Shown here one piece after another: positions 22,701-30,197 of a stretch of 64,000 bases of DNA. The notes beneath the pieces are model-generated. The model was not told the DNA's origin and made no database searches. It saw only the letters and a list, made by a program, of their open reading frames with translations. The translations under genes were made by a program, and so were the position numbers. Source of the stretch: Tritrichomonas musculus (lineage: Eukaryota; Parabasalia; Tritrichomonadida; Tritrichomonadidae). How positions within the stretch are numbered: position 1 is the stretch's first letter; each line of letters begins with the position of its first letter. The stretch spans positions 744,001 to 808,000 of the forward strand of contig JAPFFF010000003.1 in the NCBI GenBank assembly GCA_039105265.1, in the 5' to 3' direction.

Positions 22701-24564
22701 GACAACGCCAGAAGAAATGACCACAAAAGCACAAAATAATCACAACAACAGCAACGACACTAATAATAACAACGAAAATACCAATAACACTAATAACAAT
22801 GAAAGTACTAATAACACTAATAACAATGAAAATGCTAATGACAATGAAAGTACTAATAACACTAATAACAATGAAAGTACTAATAACACTAATAACAATG
22901 AAAGTACTAATAACAATGAAAGTACTAATAACAATGAAAATGCTAATGACAATGAAAGTACTAATAACACTAATGACAATGAAAGTACTAATAACAATGA
23001 AAATGCTAATGACAATGAAAGTACTAATAACACTAATGACAATGAAAGTACTAATAACAATGAAAATGCTAATGACAATGAAAGTACTAATAACAATGAA
23101 AATGCTAATGACAATGAAAGTACTAATAACAATGAAAATGCTAATGACAATGAAAGTACTAATGACAATGAAAGTACTAATGACAATGAAAGTACTAATG
23201 ACAATGAAAGTACTAATGACAATGAAAGTACTAATGACAATGAAAGTACTAATGACAATGAAAGTAATATAAATAACAATAACAATATAAATAATAGTAA
23301 TGGTATTAGTACTACTACTAATAATACTGCTAACAGCAACAATACAAATAATGATAATAATGTTGATTATGGTAGTGTTTATAATGACAATGAAGCTGGC
23401 GCTGAGGGAGGCTGCAGTTCGAGGTCTCTTGCCACATGGAGCGATTTCCTGCAGGAAGCGAAGAGCACGCAGAACTGCTTCTCGCCACTGTTTTTTGCGA
23501 CGTACGACCAATTCATCGATTCCTTCTCTGACAAGAGTTCCTCAGAGATGAAGGAGATTGTCTACTTGATGAAGAGGCGGATAGAGAACTCGTCAAAAGT
23601 GCTGAGCTGGGCGCAGGCCTACTTTGAGGTCCAGCTTGAAAACTATCCTTCATTTAAGAAGCCGATTGAGAAAGCGAAAATAGGTCTTCAGAATAAGGTG
23701 AACAGTTCATGTTTCTTTGAGAACTCAGAGGACACTTTTTCTGTGCTATTTGAAAACGGAAAAATTGAATTGCTATTTGTCCATGAAAATTCGGTAAAAA
23801 GTTTGAAGAAATTCTTGGATACTTTTCAAATCAGAGGCAACAATATGCATTTAATATCACTTCGAAATTTTGTTATCTTGTATAATTCACAAAAAAATAT
23901 CTTTCATAGAATTTCAACAAATAATTTTAATTATATTGAACATATATCATATTACACTTATATTACTCATATCCTTTCTGTATCCGACCAATTAATACTT
24001 GTGATTGATAAACATCAAATTGTGTCTTTTGACTGCGAAAAATTCCCCCGTGATTCTAAAGTTCTTTTCGTCGAAAATAGCGAAATTGAACAAATAGTTT
24101 CATCGTCTTCGTTTGATGTTATTTTGTTTAGTACAAGTGACGGATACCTGAAAGTTATTTCATCAAAAGCAAGTGATCATTCTACTTGCTTGTTATCAGA
24201 AATTAATTTGAATAATAATAAATGTCAAAAACTTTTGATTACAAAAGAAAACGGTTTCATTGTGGCAAAAACTAATGATGAAATTTTCGTCTTTTCATTA
24301 AATGGTCGTGTTCTTGAAAAAGCAAATTACAGTAGTTCCTTTGTTCAAGCAATTACGACTGTTTCTCCTAAAAAAGAAGATTTTGTGTTCTTTATCGACG
24401 AAAATAATCAATTGAATGCATTCGAAGCTTATAGACCTAAAAGTATTTTCCCGATTGAATCTGATTTACCACAAATTTCTAGTATGACATTGAATAGAGA
24501 TAGAAATGTATTATATTTAGTTACATATGATGGTAATATTCTTGCTATTCCAGATTGTTTTTAA
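16798..24564 (+). CDS. giant BEACH-family protein (LYST/neurobeachin-like)
   Basis: The 2588-residue protein follows the order of BEACH proteins. It has a long helical N-terminal part, a concanavalin-like lectin segment (about 835-930, FCFYATIDT then FVFFRATD), more helices, a PH-like region (about 1720-1880), the start of a BEACH domain (about 1900-1960, FDLILSLNLISGRSFNDIG then FPVFP), and C-terminal beta-propeller-like repeats (about 2290-2588). BEACH proteins control lysosome size, vesicle fusion and autophagy. Here most of the BEACH core is missing: an Asn/Ser/Thr/Glu repeat (about 1981-2160) occupies its place, and only a short possible remnant (to about 2250) follows. A second Asn/Ser repeat lies at about 1472-1535. 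DNA next to both repeats is clearly GC-richer than the rest of the gene. Confidence 0.8.
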   Translation: MNPAKSQWIYTYKNGLGIIKLLNIRNEPDYSIQDKKIESIPSFSAKSINTYINSLQNGNSIKNSLILMGYSRPFNPNNINQICFLSEKRKTPSDEQLIIFLFDCLSFLVFEPEQNHEEIIQKIFKIFNQNVESPLSSLFCDIFIELTSQILEQSKNFDLNLLQLIIQQIAMNLSFSTSIPFLINSIVKKCVYTKDNEMIEPILSVIVLLFEDKRMNLDINHCSHLISMLLEYINKMNPNVLIILGYCSQIYPDNYIIQDPYRTLPSLLFNFYSQNKTVCFKTEDIFIQQEIDDEPISKKEDMFNSPPEDLISTKDTILDISSQKMQTLANSLTSFINLSSSKCVKILIDSFYKFKSIFYESIYQIDIFIILLLLLEPLSTKSSIDPCISLFIESSLFSPKYTIFNKGGLNPTLNIIRDSMFNYISKINSNLFILFIESSSNFPFLLAEYIMRLSYKYGNSFFIHLSILFSLFCGLNTLQQMANTKSKTYANNVILTAVFSLLDDPGVAMVCFSDESFCSSYLNLFLEQNITEIATNLFTKIISKFPSLPEATINLLSTIFKMCAKRSSDIQFKNIANRLIKSLISAMAHNIKIGKSISPIFDKTLTFLASQKVPNNETCELTLMICSLITQSQKSIEVNSQRNKMILDIMESVEGTEPSDSTLMSLINQMNASTNITPGQMFIIQAPAVIPIILAAFSRSKRLDSIINLFYQLVSFSVRNITMCHEGDLCYILLQALKSDFEYNGRLLKFIIDEETSSDIFKLVCFVTSFRSSVKINNVFVSLILPDEKTNKLHKYAEQAASSLHRVFSSFDKSDYQISNECPVFLIKDFNGTRLNNSFAFCFYATIDTNYALNYPKGSFVFFRATDSQNRLLKIYLKNDLLFSEYEGEVAKWHLSVQSNQKVFISVFFMTDDSENNTICYFKIGKEMSEDIPFRNIQLDKNTKIEIGLTESFSISSDDISPVSFGKFALILPPYDDGMFNKLELNHFNSNDLSSFQEIAFTSDSLKVNDKYNRIELNLPKLLPSHLNLHSFDSIFRNCDNLPLIFTEIALEILFLATKYFNNKKFFPSLFLLSSDKVDKNEFPLFDFSKHFFERRYCELRINDLTYILSNFVKSKYRSHPSVFALFLKAVEASSNESFKSEMLENFIFNFFFWNSENIQNSKKNLRHLNNFLSDQIPKKNPPLLSEFLIQSYFINGDFMKILKLLPCNELDIELICSIILYLNEKFNESKDDKEQKELESQMFEYFEILIYFWTNRKNQVKINENFWIYFVKNVSKCPSERINRDLITLINALEFNDVKSNLLLLLLNAFNSSFIFPSEDPNILCVYAIKTRNISRLLDVNSPFYNWQFWLTFISVLLASSDLILKMVSFLQPNYIDNYCQVLCYFEILRSTKFFNNVQLLKNFFISSVINHSNTLKSQIVIPISLYSFYSFFHKLRKSTHSKCILQIFEQMNSIEEQNNSESKDLIQNTSNSINSNQSNSINSNQSNSNNSNQSNSINSNQSNLINSNHSNSNNSNHSNSNNSNQSNSINSNSICSNFDHQKNKNNSNSDFDHVKKKYNLNSNKSNSMNLSSSNFNQEEMRSNSNLIDLDSFDFDKFASIFPSTSKLEAKMRFWASHSHFIDKSLLSRVKRILLLPRNEIDNLPIASLISIFINDYFRDSKISSNAITLFTYLDSNDNNIRINFENKLNYCWNEIFQFINYRKSRFDYRDFFEGNILIEKLRNSKILHIYENNYNFIIKPVFRTSSETEKFVDFSLHLNPSRFVKFPFPERAAKIKISASLRNLKILGFKNGQIIDHIKENHSFYCHVITFSGPIEATLHVLENEFLLFFLTKRIYISFNEVRLVSLVRKNCMEIFTEGCFSYLISLSQDDYQVMLAMTHFPFTVMANKDDAKKKIVKKFAKNKLSVFDLILSLNLISGRSFNDIGYFPVFPVVVDKSLDFSIVNNTEYPKVVEKWLNYIYGYDKQTTPEEMTTKAQNNHNNSNDTNNNNENTNNTNNNESTNNTNNNENANDNESTNNTNNNESTNNTNNNESTNNNESTNNNENANDNESTNNTNDNESTNNNENANDNESTNNTNDNESTNNNENANDNESTNNNENANDNESTNNNENANDNESTNDNESTNDNESTNDNESTNDNESTNDNESTNDNESNINNNNNINNSNGISTTTNNTANSNNTNNDNNVDYGSVYNDNEAGAEGGCSSRSLATWSDFLQEAKSTQNCFSPLFFATYDQFIDSFSDKSSSEMKEIVYLMKRRIENSSKVLSWAQAYFEVQLENYPSFKKPIEKAKIGLQNKVNSSCFFENSEDTFSVLFENGKIELLFVHENSVKSLKKFLDTFQIRGNNMHLISLRNFVILYNSQKNIFHRISTNNFNYIEHISYYTYITHILSVSDQLILVIDKHQIVSFDCEKFPRDSKVLFVENSEIEQIVSSSSFDVILFSTSDGYLKVISSKASDHSTCLLSEINLNNNKCQKLLITKENGFIVAKTNDEIFVFSLNGRVLEKANYSSSFVQAITTVSPKKEDFVFFIDENNQLNAFEAYRPKSIFPIESDLPQISSMTLNRDRNVLYLVTYDGNILAIPDCF
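21214..21399 (+). repeat. 24-bp coding minisatellite (Asn/Ser)
   Basis: Tandem units of about 24 bp encode variants of NSNQSNSI, with some INSNHSNS and NNSNHSNS units. The array stays in frame in the BEACH gene and has about eight copies. Confidence 0.85.
22740..23275 (+). repeat. Asn/Glu/Ser/Thr coding minisatellite
   Basis: Short interleaved units encode NESTNN, NTNN and NENAND-type motifs, ending in repeated TNDNES units. The DNA unit is AATGAAAGTACTAAT plus AAC or GAC. Unit lengths are multiples of three, so the frame is kept. Because of the repeat, other frames on both strands are also open, but they carry no recognisable protein. Confidence 0.9.
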
Positions 24565-24715
24565 GTTTCATATTAAATATTATATATTTGAATGCTTTTT
24601 TGTTTTTTTCGTATCGTTTTTAACTTAAATTTGCATACACTTTCAATTTTTCTCTAAAAAAAATTCAGAAGTTATTCAAAAATATTCAATACTGCTAAAA
24701 TCAAAAATTTTAAAT

Positions 24716-26617
24716 ATGGAAGAATTTACTTCAACTATTGCTCAAATCCCTTGTTGCGTATGCGGAGTTAAGATTGATCCCAACCCAAGCAATATGTGCA
24801 TTGATTGCCTTCGCAGGCAAGAAGATTTTGGCGATAAAATTCAAACTTTAAGTTCATTAAATTATTGCAGCTCATGCGGAAGGTACCAGTCAACTCCAAC
24901 CTCTTGGATTAATGCTGAACTTGATTCTCCAGATCTCTTACATTTATGCTTAAAACGTATAAATGGCCTCAAAGAATTTAAGTTGATAGACGCTAAGTTT
25001 TTATGGACTGAACCGCATTCAAAGAGGATCAAAGTATCTATAACAATAGAAAAAGAAACATTTAATGGTACAATTTTACGAAGATCAATGATAATCGTTT
25101 TCAAAATTCGAAATCTTCAATGTCCAGATTGTTGTGAAGCAGCAACTCCTAGAGATCATTGGAAAGCGATAGTACAGTTAAGACAGCACTCAAAAGAAAA
25201 CAGAACAATATACTGGCTCGAACAACAAATATTATCTCACGAAGCCCACTCTTTAGCAACAGCAATCGAAAGAAAACAGGAAGGAATTGATTTTCAATTT
25301 AACGACAAACCTGCTGCTGAACGGTTTGTTAACTTTGTAAAAAACTTTTCACCAATTGAAATAAAAACTTCAAATAGGCTCGCTGGACAAGATCTTCAAT
25401 GCAATACTTTCGATCTAAGGTTTACTTTTTCTCTCAAATGTCCAAGTTGCTCACGTCAAGATCTTATAGTTGTTCCCAACCATATTTTCGAAATGACGGG
25501 ATGTAAATCGCGGTTAATGATTTGCTACTCATTAGGCAAGTATGTGACTTTAATTGATCCTTTCAGCGCTAATTTTGTTAGAATTGATGCCAAACAATAT
25601 TGGTCTAAACCGTTTGACCCAATAATGACTCACAAGCAACTCAAAAGATTTACAATAATTTCCAAAGAAATCATTGGAAATGCTGGATCAATTACAAATC
25701 GAAATACCAATAAAAATGGAAACAACAAAGGAAATAAAAACTCTAAAGAAAGTAAAAATAAAAACCAAACGAAAACCAATCAACAAAACGAAAAAGGCGA
25801 TACAGAGAGAGAAGATAATTTTAAACCAACAAATAAAAAATCAAATAAAAGAGCAAATCGAAAAGCAATCAAAAAGGCAAACCGAAGCTTTAACGAAACT
25901 CAAAACAAAACAGCAAATGATAAGAACACTCCAGAAGAAAACCAAACAACTAATGATAATGATGAAAAAGAATTAGCTGAAAATCAAAATCACGACCAAA
26001 TACCAATTGAAAATCAATTGACTCAAAATAACGAGAATGAATCAAATAATGATCCTATTTCTGAAAACGATCAACATAATACCAATGAAAGCACAAATCA
26101 AGAGATAATAGAAACAACAACTACAACATATCCTGATGCTGATGCTGATAATTCCGAAATTCCAGATCAACTCCCTCTACAACGTTTCCAAATTGCAGAA
26201 CTCGAATTAACAGACGAAGAAACTTACTCAGATCGTGTTTTAGTCCGCACTCATTTGGGATATTTACTTAATGAAGGCGATGTTTGCCTTGGTTACGATT
26301 TACGAGAAGCTGTTTTCACAGACGAAATCAGTGACTCGCTGAAAAAGACTGAATTTTTGTCTGGTGTTGTTATCGTTGCTCGAGGATCTTCATCATTGAA
26401 GAAAAAGAGGAAGAAGAAGCCTCGAAAATTCACTCTCAAAAAACTTGCTCCTGTTGCTGATGAAGAAGGATTCGAAGCCTTCATGGACGAACTTGAACAG
26501 GATGCTGAATTGCGAAATGGCGTCAATTTATACAAGAACAACAATAGAAACGAAACAGAAACAGACGATGAAAATGCTGATGAAATTGATGGTGTTTTGG
26601 CGATTATTGATTTATAA
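24716..26617 (+). CDS. NMD3: NMD3, 60S ribosomal export adaptor
   Basis: The 633-residue protein begins with the Cys-rich zinc-binding N-terminus of NMD3: CCVCGVKIDP, MCIDCLRRQ, YCSSCGRYQ and later CPDCCEA. Family-typical segments follow, including LRQHSKENRTIYWLEQQILSH, AERFVNFVKNF and KCPSCSRQDLI with LIDP after it. NMD3 binds pre-60S subunits and carries them through nuclear pores with CRM1. An Asn/Lys/Glu-rich low-complexity insert (about 320-475) separates the core from a C-terminal beta domain (LRVLVRT-like VLVRTHLGYLLNEGDVCLGYDL). The C-terminal tail is acidic and probably carries the export signals. Confidence 0.95.
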   Translation: MEEFTSTIAQIPCCVCGVKIDPNPSNMCIDCLRRQEDFGDKIQTLSSLNYCSSCGRYQSTPTSWINAELDSPDLLHLCLKRINGLKEFKLIDAKFLWTEPHSKRIKVSITIEKETFNGTILRRSMIIVFKIRNLQCPDCCEAATPRDHWKAIVQLRQHSKENRTIYWLEQQILSHEAHSLATAIERKQEGIDFQFNDKPAAERFVNFVKNFSPIEIKTSNRLAGQDLQCNTFDLRFTFSLKCPSCSRQDLIVVPNHIFEMTGCKSRLMICYSLGKYVTLIDPFSANFVRIDAKQYWSKPFDPIMTHKQLKRFTIISKEIIGNAGSITNRNTNKNGNNKGNKNSKESKNKNQTKTNQQNEKGDTEREDNFKPTNKKSNKRANRKAIKKANRSFNETQNKTANDKNTPEENQTTNDNDEKELAENQNHDQIPIENQLTQNNENESNNDPISENDQHNTNESTNQEIIETTTTTYPDADADNSEIPDQLPLQRFQIAELELTDEETYSDRVLVRTHLGYLLNEGDVCLGYDLREAVFTDEISDSLKKTEFLSGVVIVARGSSSLKKKRKKKPRKFTLKKLAPVADEEGFEAFMDELEQDAELRNGVNLYKNNNRNETETDDENADEIDGVLAIIDL

Positions 26618-26958
26618 ACTGTTTTTTTATTATTATTAATATTTTATTTATCATAAAATTTTATGCAATAATTAACCAGACAATTAATAAAAACAATAAA
26701 ATAATAATGATTTTTAATAACTTTTTTTTTTTTTTTTTTGGGGGGAAAATTGAGTATCAAATAATATTAAATATATTTCAAATTAGCAAAATGAATTCCA
26801 TACGCATTTTTAATTGTTATAATAATGTTTTTAGCAATTATGTCTGATGTAAATCTCATTTCACACGCTTTTCCTAAATTGTCGATTATCTGATAATTGA
26901 TGAATCTTTTCCAAAAAAAAACAAGTGCTTTTACTCTTCATTCCTATCAATGACTGGT
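26618..26958. other. intergenic with T18-G6 tract
   Basis: This is a 3' spacer between converging genes. It contains 18 T followed by 6 G at 26722-26745, a sharp purine/pyrimidine switch in AT-rich DNA. No gene is seen. Confidence 0.6.
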
Positions 26959-27715
26959 TTATTTAACTTTTTTCCACAATCTTTGTCCTTGTTGAAAAAA
27001 TCCAGCCAACATCATTAACAATTTTGTAGATTGAGATAAAATTTCAACATATTTGTATAGGAAGCGATCACAATTTGAAGCAATAATCTTTCTTATCATT
27101 TTTCTGTCTGGCATGATATACTGACTTAGCTTTTCTTTGTATTTTTCTCGGACTTTCTTATTTGCTTCTTTTTTCAAACGATCTTTATATATCATATTTT
27201 CATTTGAAATAACATGCATTTTAATATTTGGTGCTGATGGAGATGACGGCGACTTTCCTCCTTTGTTTTTGTGGAAATTATATTCAATATCAATGAAAAT
27301 GGCACTATGCTCGTTCAATGCAATCAAATGCTTTTTCATATCGATGCCAACAAGTTCACAAGCGATACGCCGAGTATTATTTCCTTCAGGATCCTTAACC
27401 TTGCAATCAATACCATCTAATCTGGCAATATATTCAACAATATCTACTTCATCATGACAAAATGCCATAAAAAGGACGGTTCTTTGATAATCGCCTCCTT
27501 GTTTGCTGATATCCAACTTTTTGAGAGAAATCAGACGTTGAATCAAAAGAATACTACTTCTATGTCAGGTGAATAGGAATCTCATACAGGATAAAAAATT
27601 GTCTTTTTATCTCTTTTTTAGACAACCAGATCGATCTTTTTGAGTTCAAAGAGATATTTGATTTTGCCTAAGTTTCCACTTTCTACTGCGAAATGAAGAT
27701 AAACGTTTTGCAATG
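26959..27715 (-). pseudogene. ankyrin-repeat gene, 5' broken
   Basis: A 195-codon frame (27546 down to 26959) encodes an ankyrin unit (TVLFMAFCHDEVDIVEYIAR) and a basic helical C-terminal part. Reading on upstream in the same strand gives QNVYLHFAVESGNLGKIKYL near 27710-27650, a clear ankyrin unit interrupted by stops before it reaches the open frame. The gene has therefore lost its 5' part. The remaining frame could still be expressed from the internal Met, but I treat it as a remnant. Confidence 0.6.
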
Positions 27716-28779
27716 ATCAGTTCTTTATGAAGATACTGACACAGAAAATGTTGTTATTACTGAATCTTTACCAAATCATAAAAGATTTGATATCAATACA
27801 ATAAGTGAATCAAATACCAAAATAGTTTTTGTAGAGAAATTTCAAATCGTACAATTGCATTGTAAGATTGATCAATGAACCTCTATTTAGATGTGGAGAT
27901 AATGAAACTTTTGCTGTGAGAGATAGATTTTGACAATATCTTCATTTATGCAGAGAGAAGAAGGAATCATAAAACAAGAAATCTCTACTTACTATGAAGC
28001 ATTTTTTTAAAGAAATAAAATATTGCATTGGCTATTAGCAATGGCCGATGAGGAGAACATAAAAAAGCTTCTGAAATTGACACTTTCAGGCGCGAATTTT
28101 GGGTTCGAAAGATATTTTCATTCCGATTTGGCAATTTTTGTTCGGTTATCCAAGTAAAAAACTCCAAAACAATTGTCAATGTATCATCGATAATCTTGAA
28201 AAAATCTTTTTTGTTTTCTAAAATTTACAAAGAAGTACAATGAATTGTGAATTCGAGTCCCTGCATCTCAGCAATGCTGGTATTTTATTTGAATTTTAGA
28301 CAAGTTGAGATAATAAACAATAGCACGAGAACTCTTAGTTGATAAAGTTGCAATGGATGAAACAGGTTTTGCCCTACCTATGATAGGCGACGTTTCTTGC
28401 TTTCATGTTATATAAGACTTTACTATTCAGATGCTTTTAAAAGAAGTGAAATGCTTCAACGCTCTCCAAAAATCACAGTTAATCCTTACAAAGTTGGTCA
28501 GTGACTTCATAATGGCTGCTGTGAAAGCTACTGAAAGCATTAACCCGAAGGTGATGATATAGGCCGGAACTATCAACGAAGCAATTTCAGAGGTGAAAAA
28601 GTTATTGTAATCCTCTAAAAATGATACAAGCATTGATGTGATTCTGTCTTAGTAAATCAGTAAACGATTGATATTTTTCTCAGTCTTTTTTTTAATTATA
28701 TTAGGATTACTTACTAGTATTGCTCTCTCATATATTCAACATTCTTCTGTTGCCTTTGCTTAATAATTAATCTCTATTT
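27716..28779. other. decayed sequence, no intact gene
   Basis: About 1 kb with only short frames. The base composition is richer in G and C than ordinary intergenic DNA here, which suggests decayed coding sequence, but no piece matches a family I can name. It lies between two ankyrin remnants on the minus strand and may belong to them. Confidence 0.35.
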
Positions 28780-29110
28780 TTTCTTGATTAAGTAACAATC
28801 AAACAATTTCAAGATTGCCAAAATGCACAGATTCATATAAAGCTGATCTTTCTGTAAAATATTTTTCATCTTGTTCATCAATTTCATTTCTTGTAATAGA
28901 GTTGACATCAAAATCTTTATGTTCAAATAATAATTTATCTATTTCTATGCTATTGCGATCAGCAGCTTCAAAAGTCATATTTCTTTACAAGTCTGCATTT
29001 TACAATTCATTTCTTCATCAATATATGCTTCATATTTAAGGGATTTTAGATTAACATCAATACCAACTCGATTTGTTAATAATTTTACAATTTCAAAATA
29101 GCACCTCTCC
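28780..29110 (-). pseudogene. ankyrin-repeat fragment (DUF3447 type)
   Basis: The minus strand reads FEIVKLLTNRVGIDVNLKSL, then LLFEHKDFDVNSITRNEIDE, then SALYESVHFGNLEIV, with stops and frame changes between. The I/F-D-V-N ending of each repeat and the long acidic insertions are typical of trichomonad DUF3447 ankyrin proteins. There is no start or intact frame. Confidence 0.65.
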
Positions 29111-30197
29111 AGTTGTTCTGCAATTTATTTGCAGACACAAGGATGAATGATATTTTGTTCATCATCACAATTCATGGAATTGGAGACTTAAACACACCTA
29201 ATAATTTTAATTGATGCGTAATTCAAAAATTGATTTCTCCATTTAAATCAAAAACGATTTTCCTTTATGGATATAAAACAAAAATTCAAATAAAAGTTGT
29301 TAATCGTGCATTTGCAGGAGGAATGCTAAATGTTTCTTATATATAAATAAAAAAGAAAAACAAAAAGAAGAGCTTCTTTGAATTCTAAGCTGAACAACAT
29401 ATTTTTTGATTTGATGCTTCTAAAATTCAATTAGGTTGAAGATTAAAAATGGAAGAGATTCAGTTCATCAATTTGTGAGAAAATTCAATTTGATTGCTGC
29501 TTCAGCAAAGGCTCATAAAATCAAGAAAATAATAATGAAGCTGAATTACGAAAAGTTATTTGATTCCTTTTTTATTAAAACTGAAATTTTTACATCATCA
29601 CTAAAAATCAATCAACAACAGTACTACTACATTTCCTAATTTTTAGGTGTTCATAGTCTTATGATTACCATCAACGTACAACTTAACATTATATTGACAT
29701 TTTTATAACCACTCGGAGATATATTAACTGAACATAAATTACACTTTTTATCATAGTAGAAACAATTGTTTTTAAAAATAGCTTTAAATACGAAAAAAAA
29801 AAAAATTTTAATTGAAAAAAAAAAAAAAAAAAAAAATTGAGACAAAAAACATGACAATTTAAAAAATTTAACACTATTTTCGTTGTCTTGTTTTTCTTTC
29901 AATTTATTAATAAATTTTAAATTATCTAGGTATCACTTTTTGAGTTTTGTAAAATACTCAAAAAGTTATAAAACAGATAATCAAACATAAATTGAAGTAG
30001 CTTTTTGAAAGCTACGCCTTTCAAAAAGCTACTTCATTTATTTTTTAAATAAAGATGAAATTGAAAAACAGAATCTCCATTTTCTGAATTTATTAATCAA
30101 ATAGCAAATTTAAATCAATACTTTAAATAAAAATTGTTTAGAGATATACATTGTTTATCTATTGATAATAAAAAATTTTTTAAAAAGAGGTGGAAGT
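29111..30197. other. gene-free stretch with hairpin repeat
   Basis: AT-rich, with long A runs near 29795-29836. The only clear structure is the inverted repeat at 29993-30036. Short frames on both strands have no family pattern. Confidence 0.4.
29993..30036. repeat. perfect 19-bp inverted repeat (hairpin)
   Basis: Arms at 29993-30011 and 30018-30036 are perfect complements (TGAAGTAGCTTTTTGAAAG) with a 6-base loop CTACGC. The right arm and its flank recur at 8365-8402. It could be a palindromic end of a mobile element or an RNA hairpin. Confidence 0.75.

Noticed and set aside
22627-23511. Long open frames on the minus strand and in other plus frames over the BEACH repeat (294, 200 and 157 codons)
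   Set aside because: They are side effects of a repeat whose unit is a multiple of three without stops; the translations are simple Ile/Val/Leu/Ser or Met/Lys/Leu strings with no domain pattern.
28225-28270. Possible tRNA T-arm (GAATTCGAGTCC)
   Set aside because: No A box, acceptor stem or anticodon arm could be placed around it.
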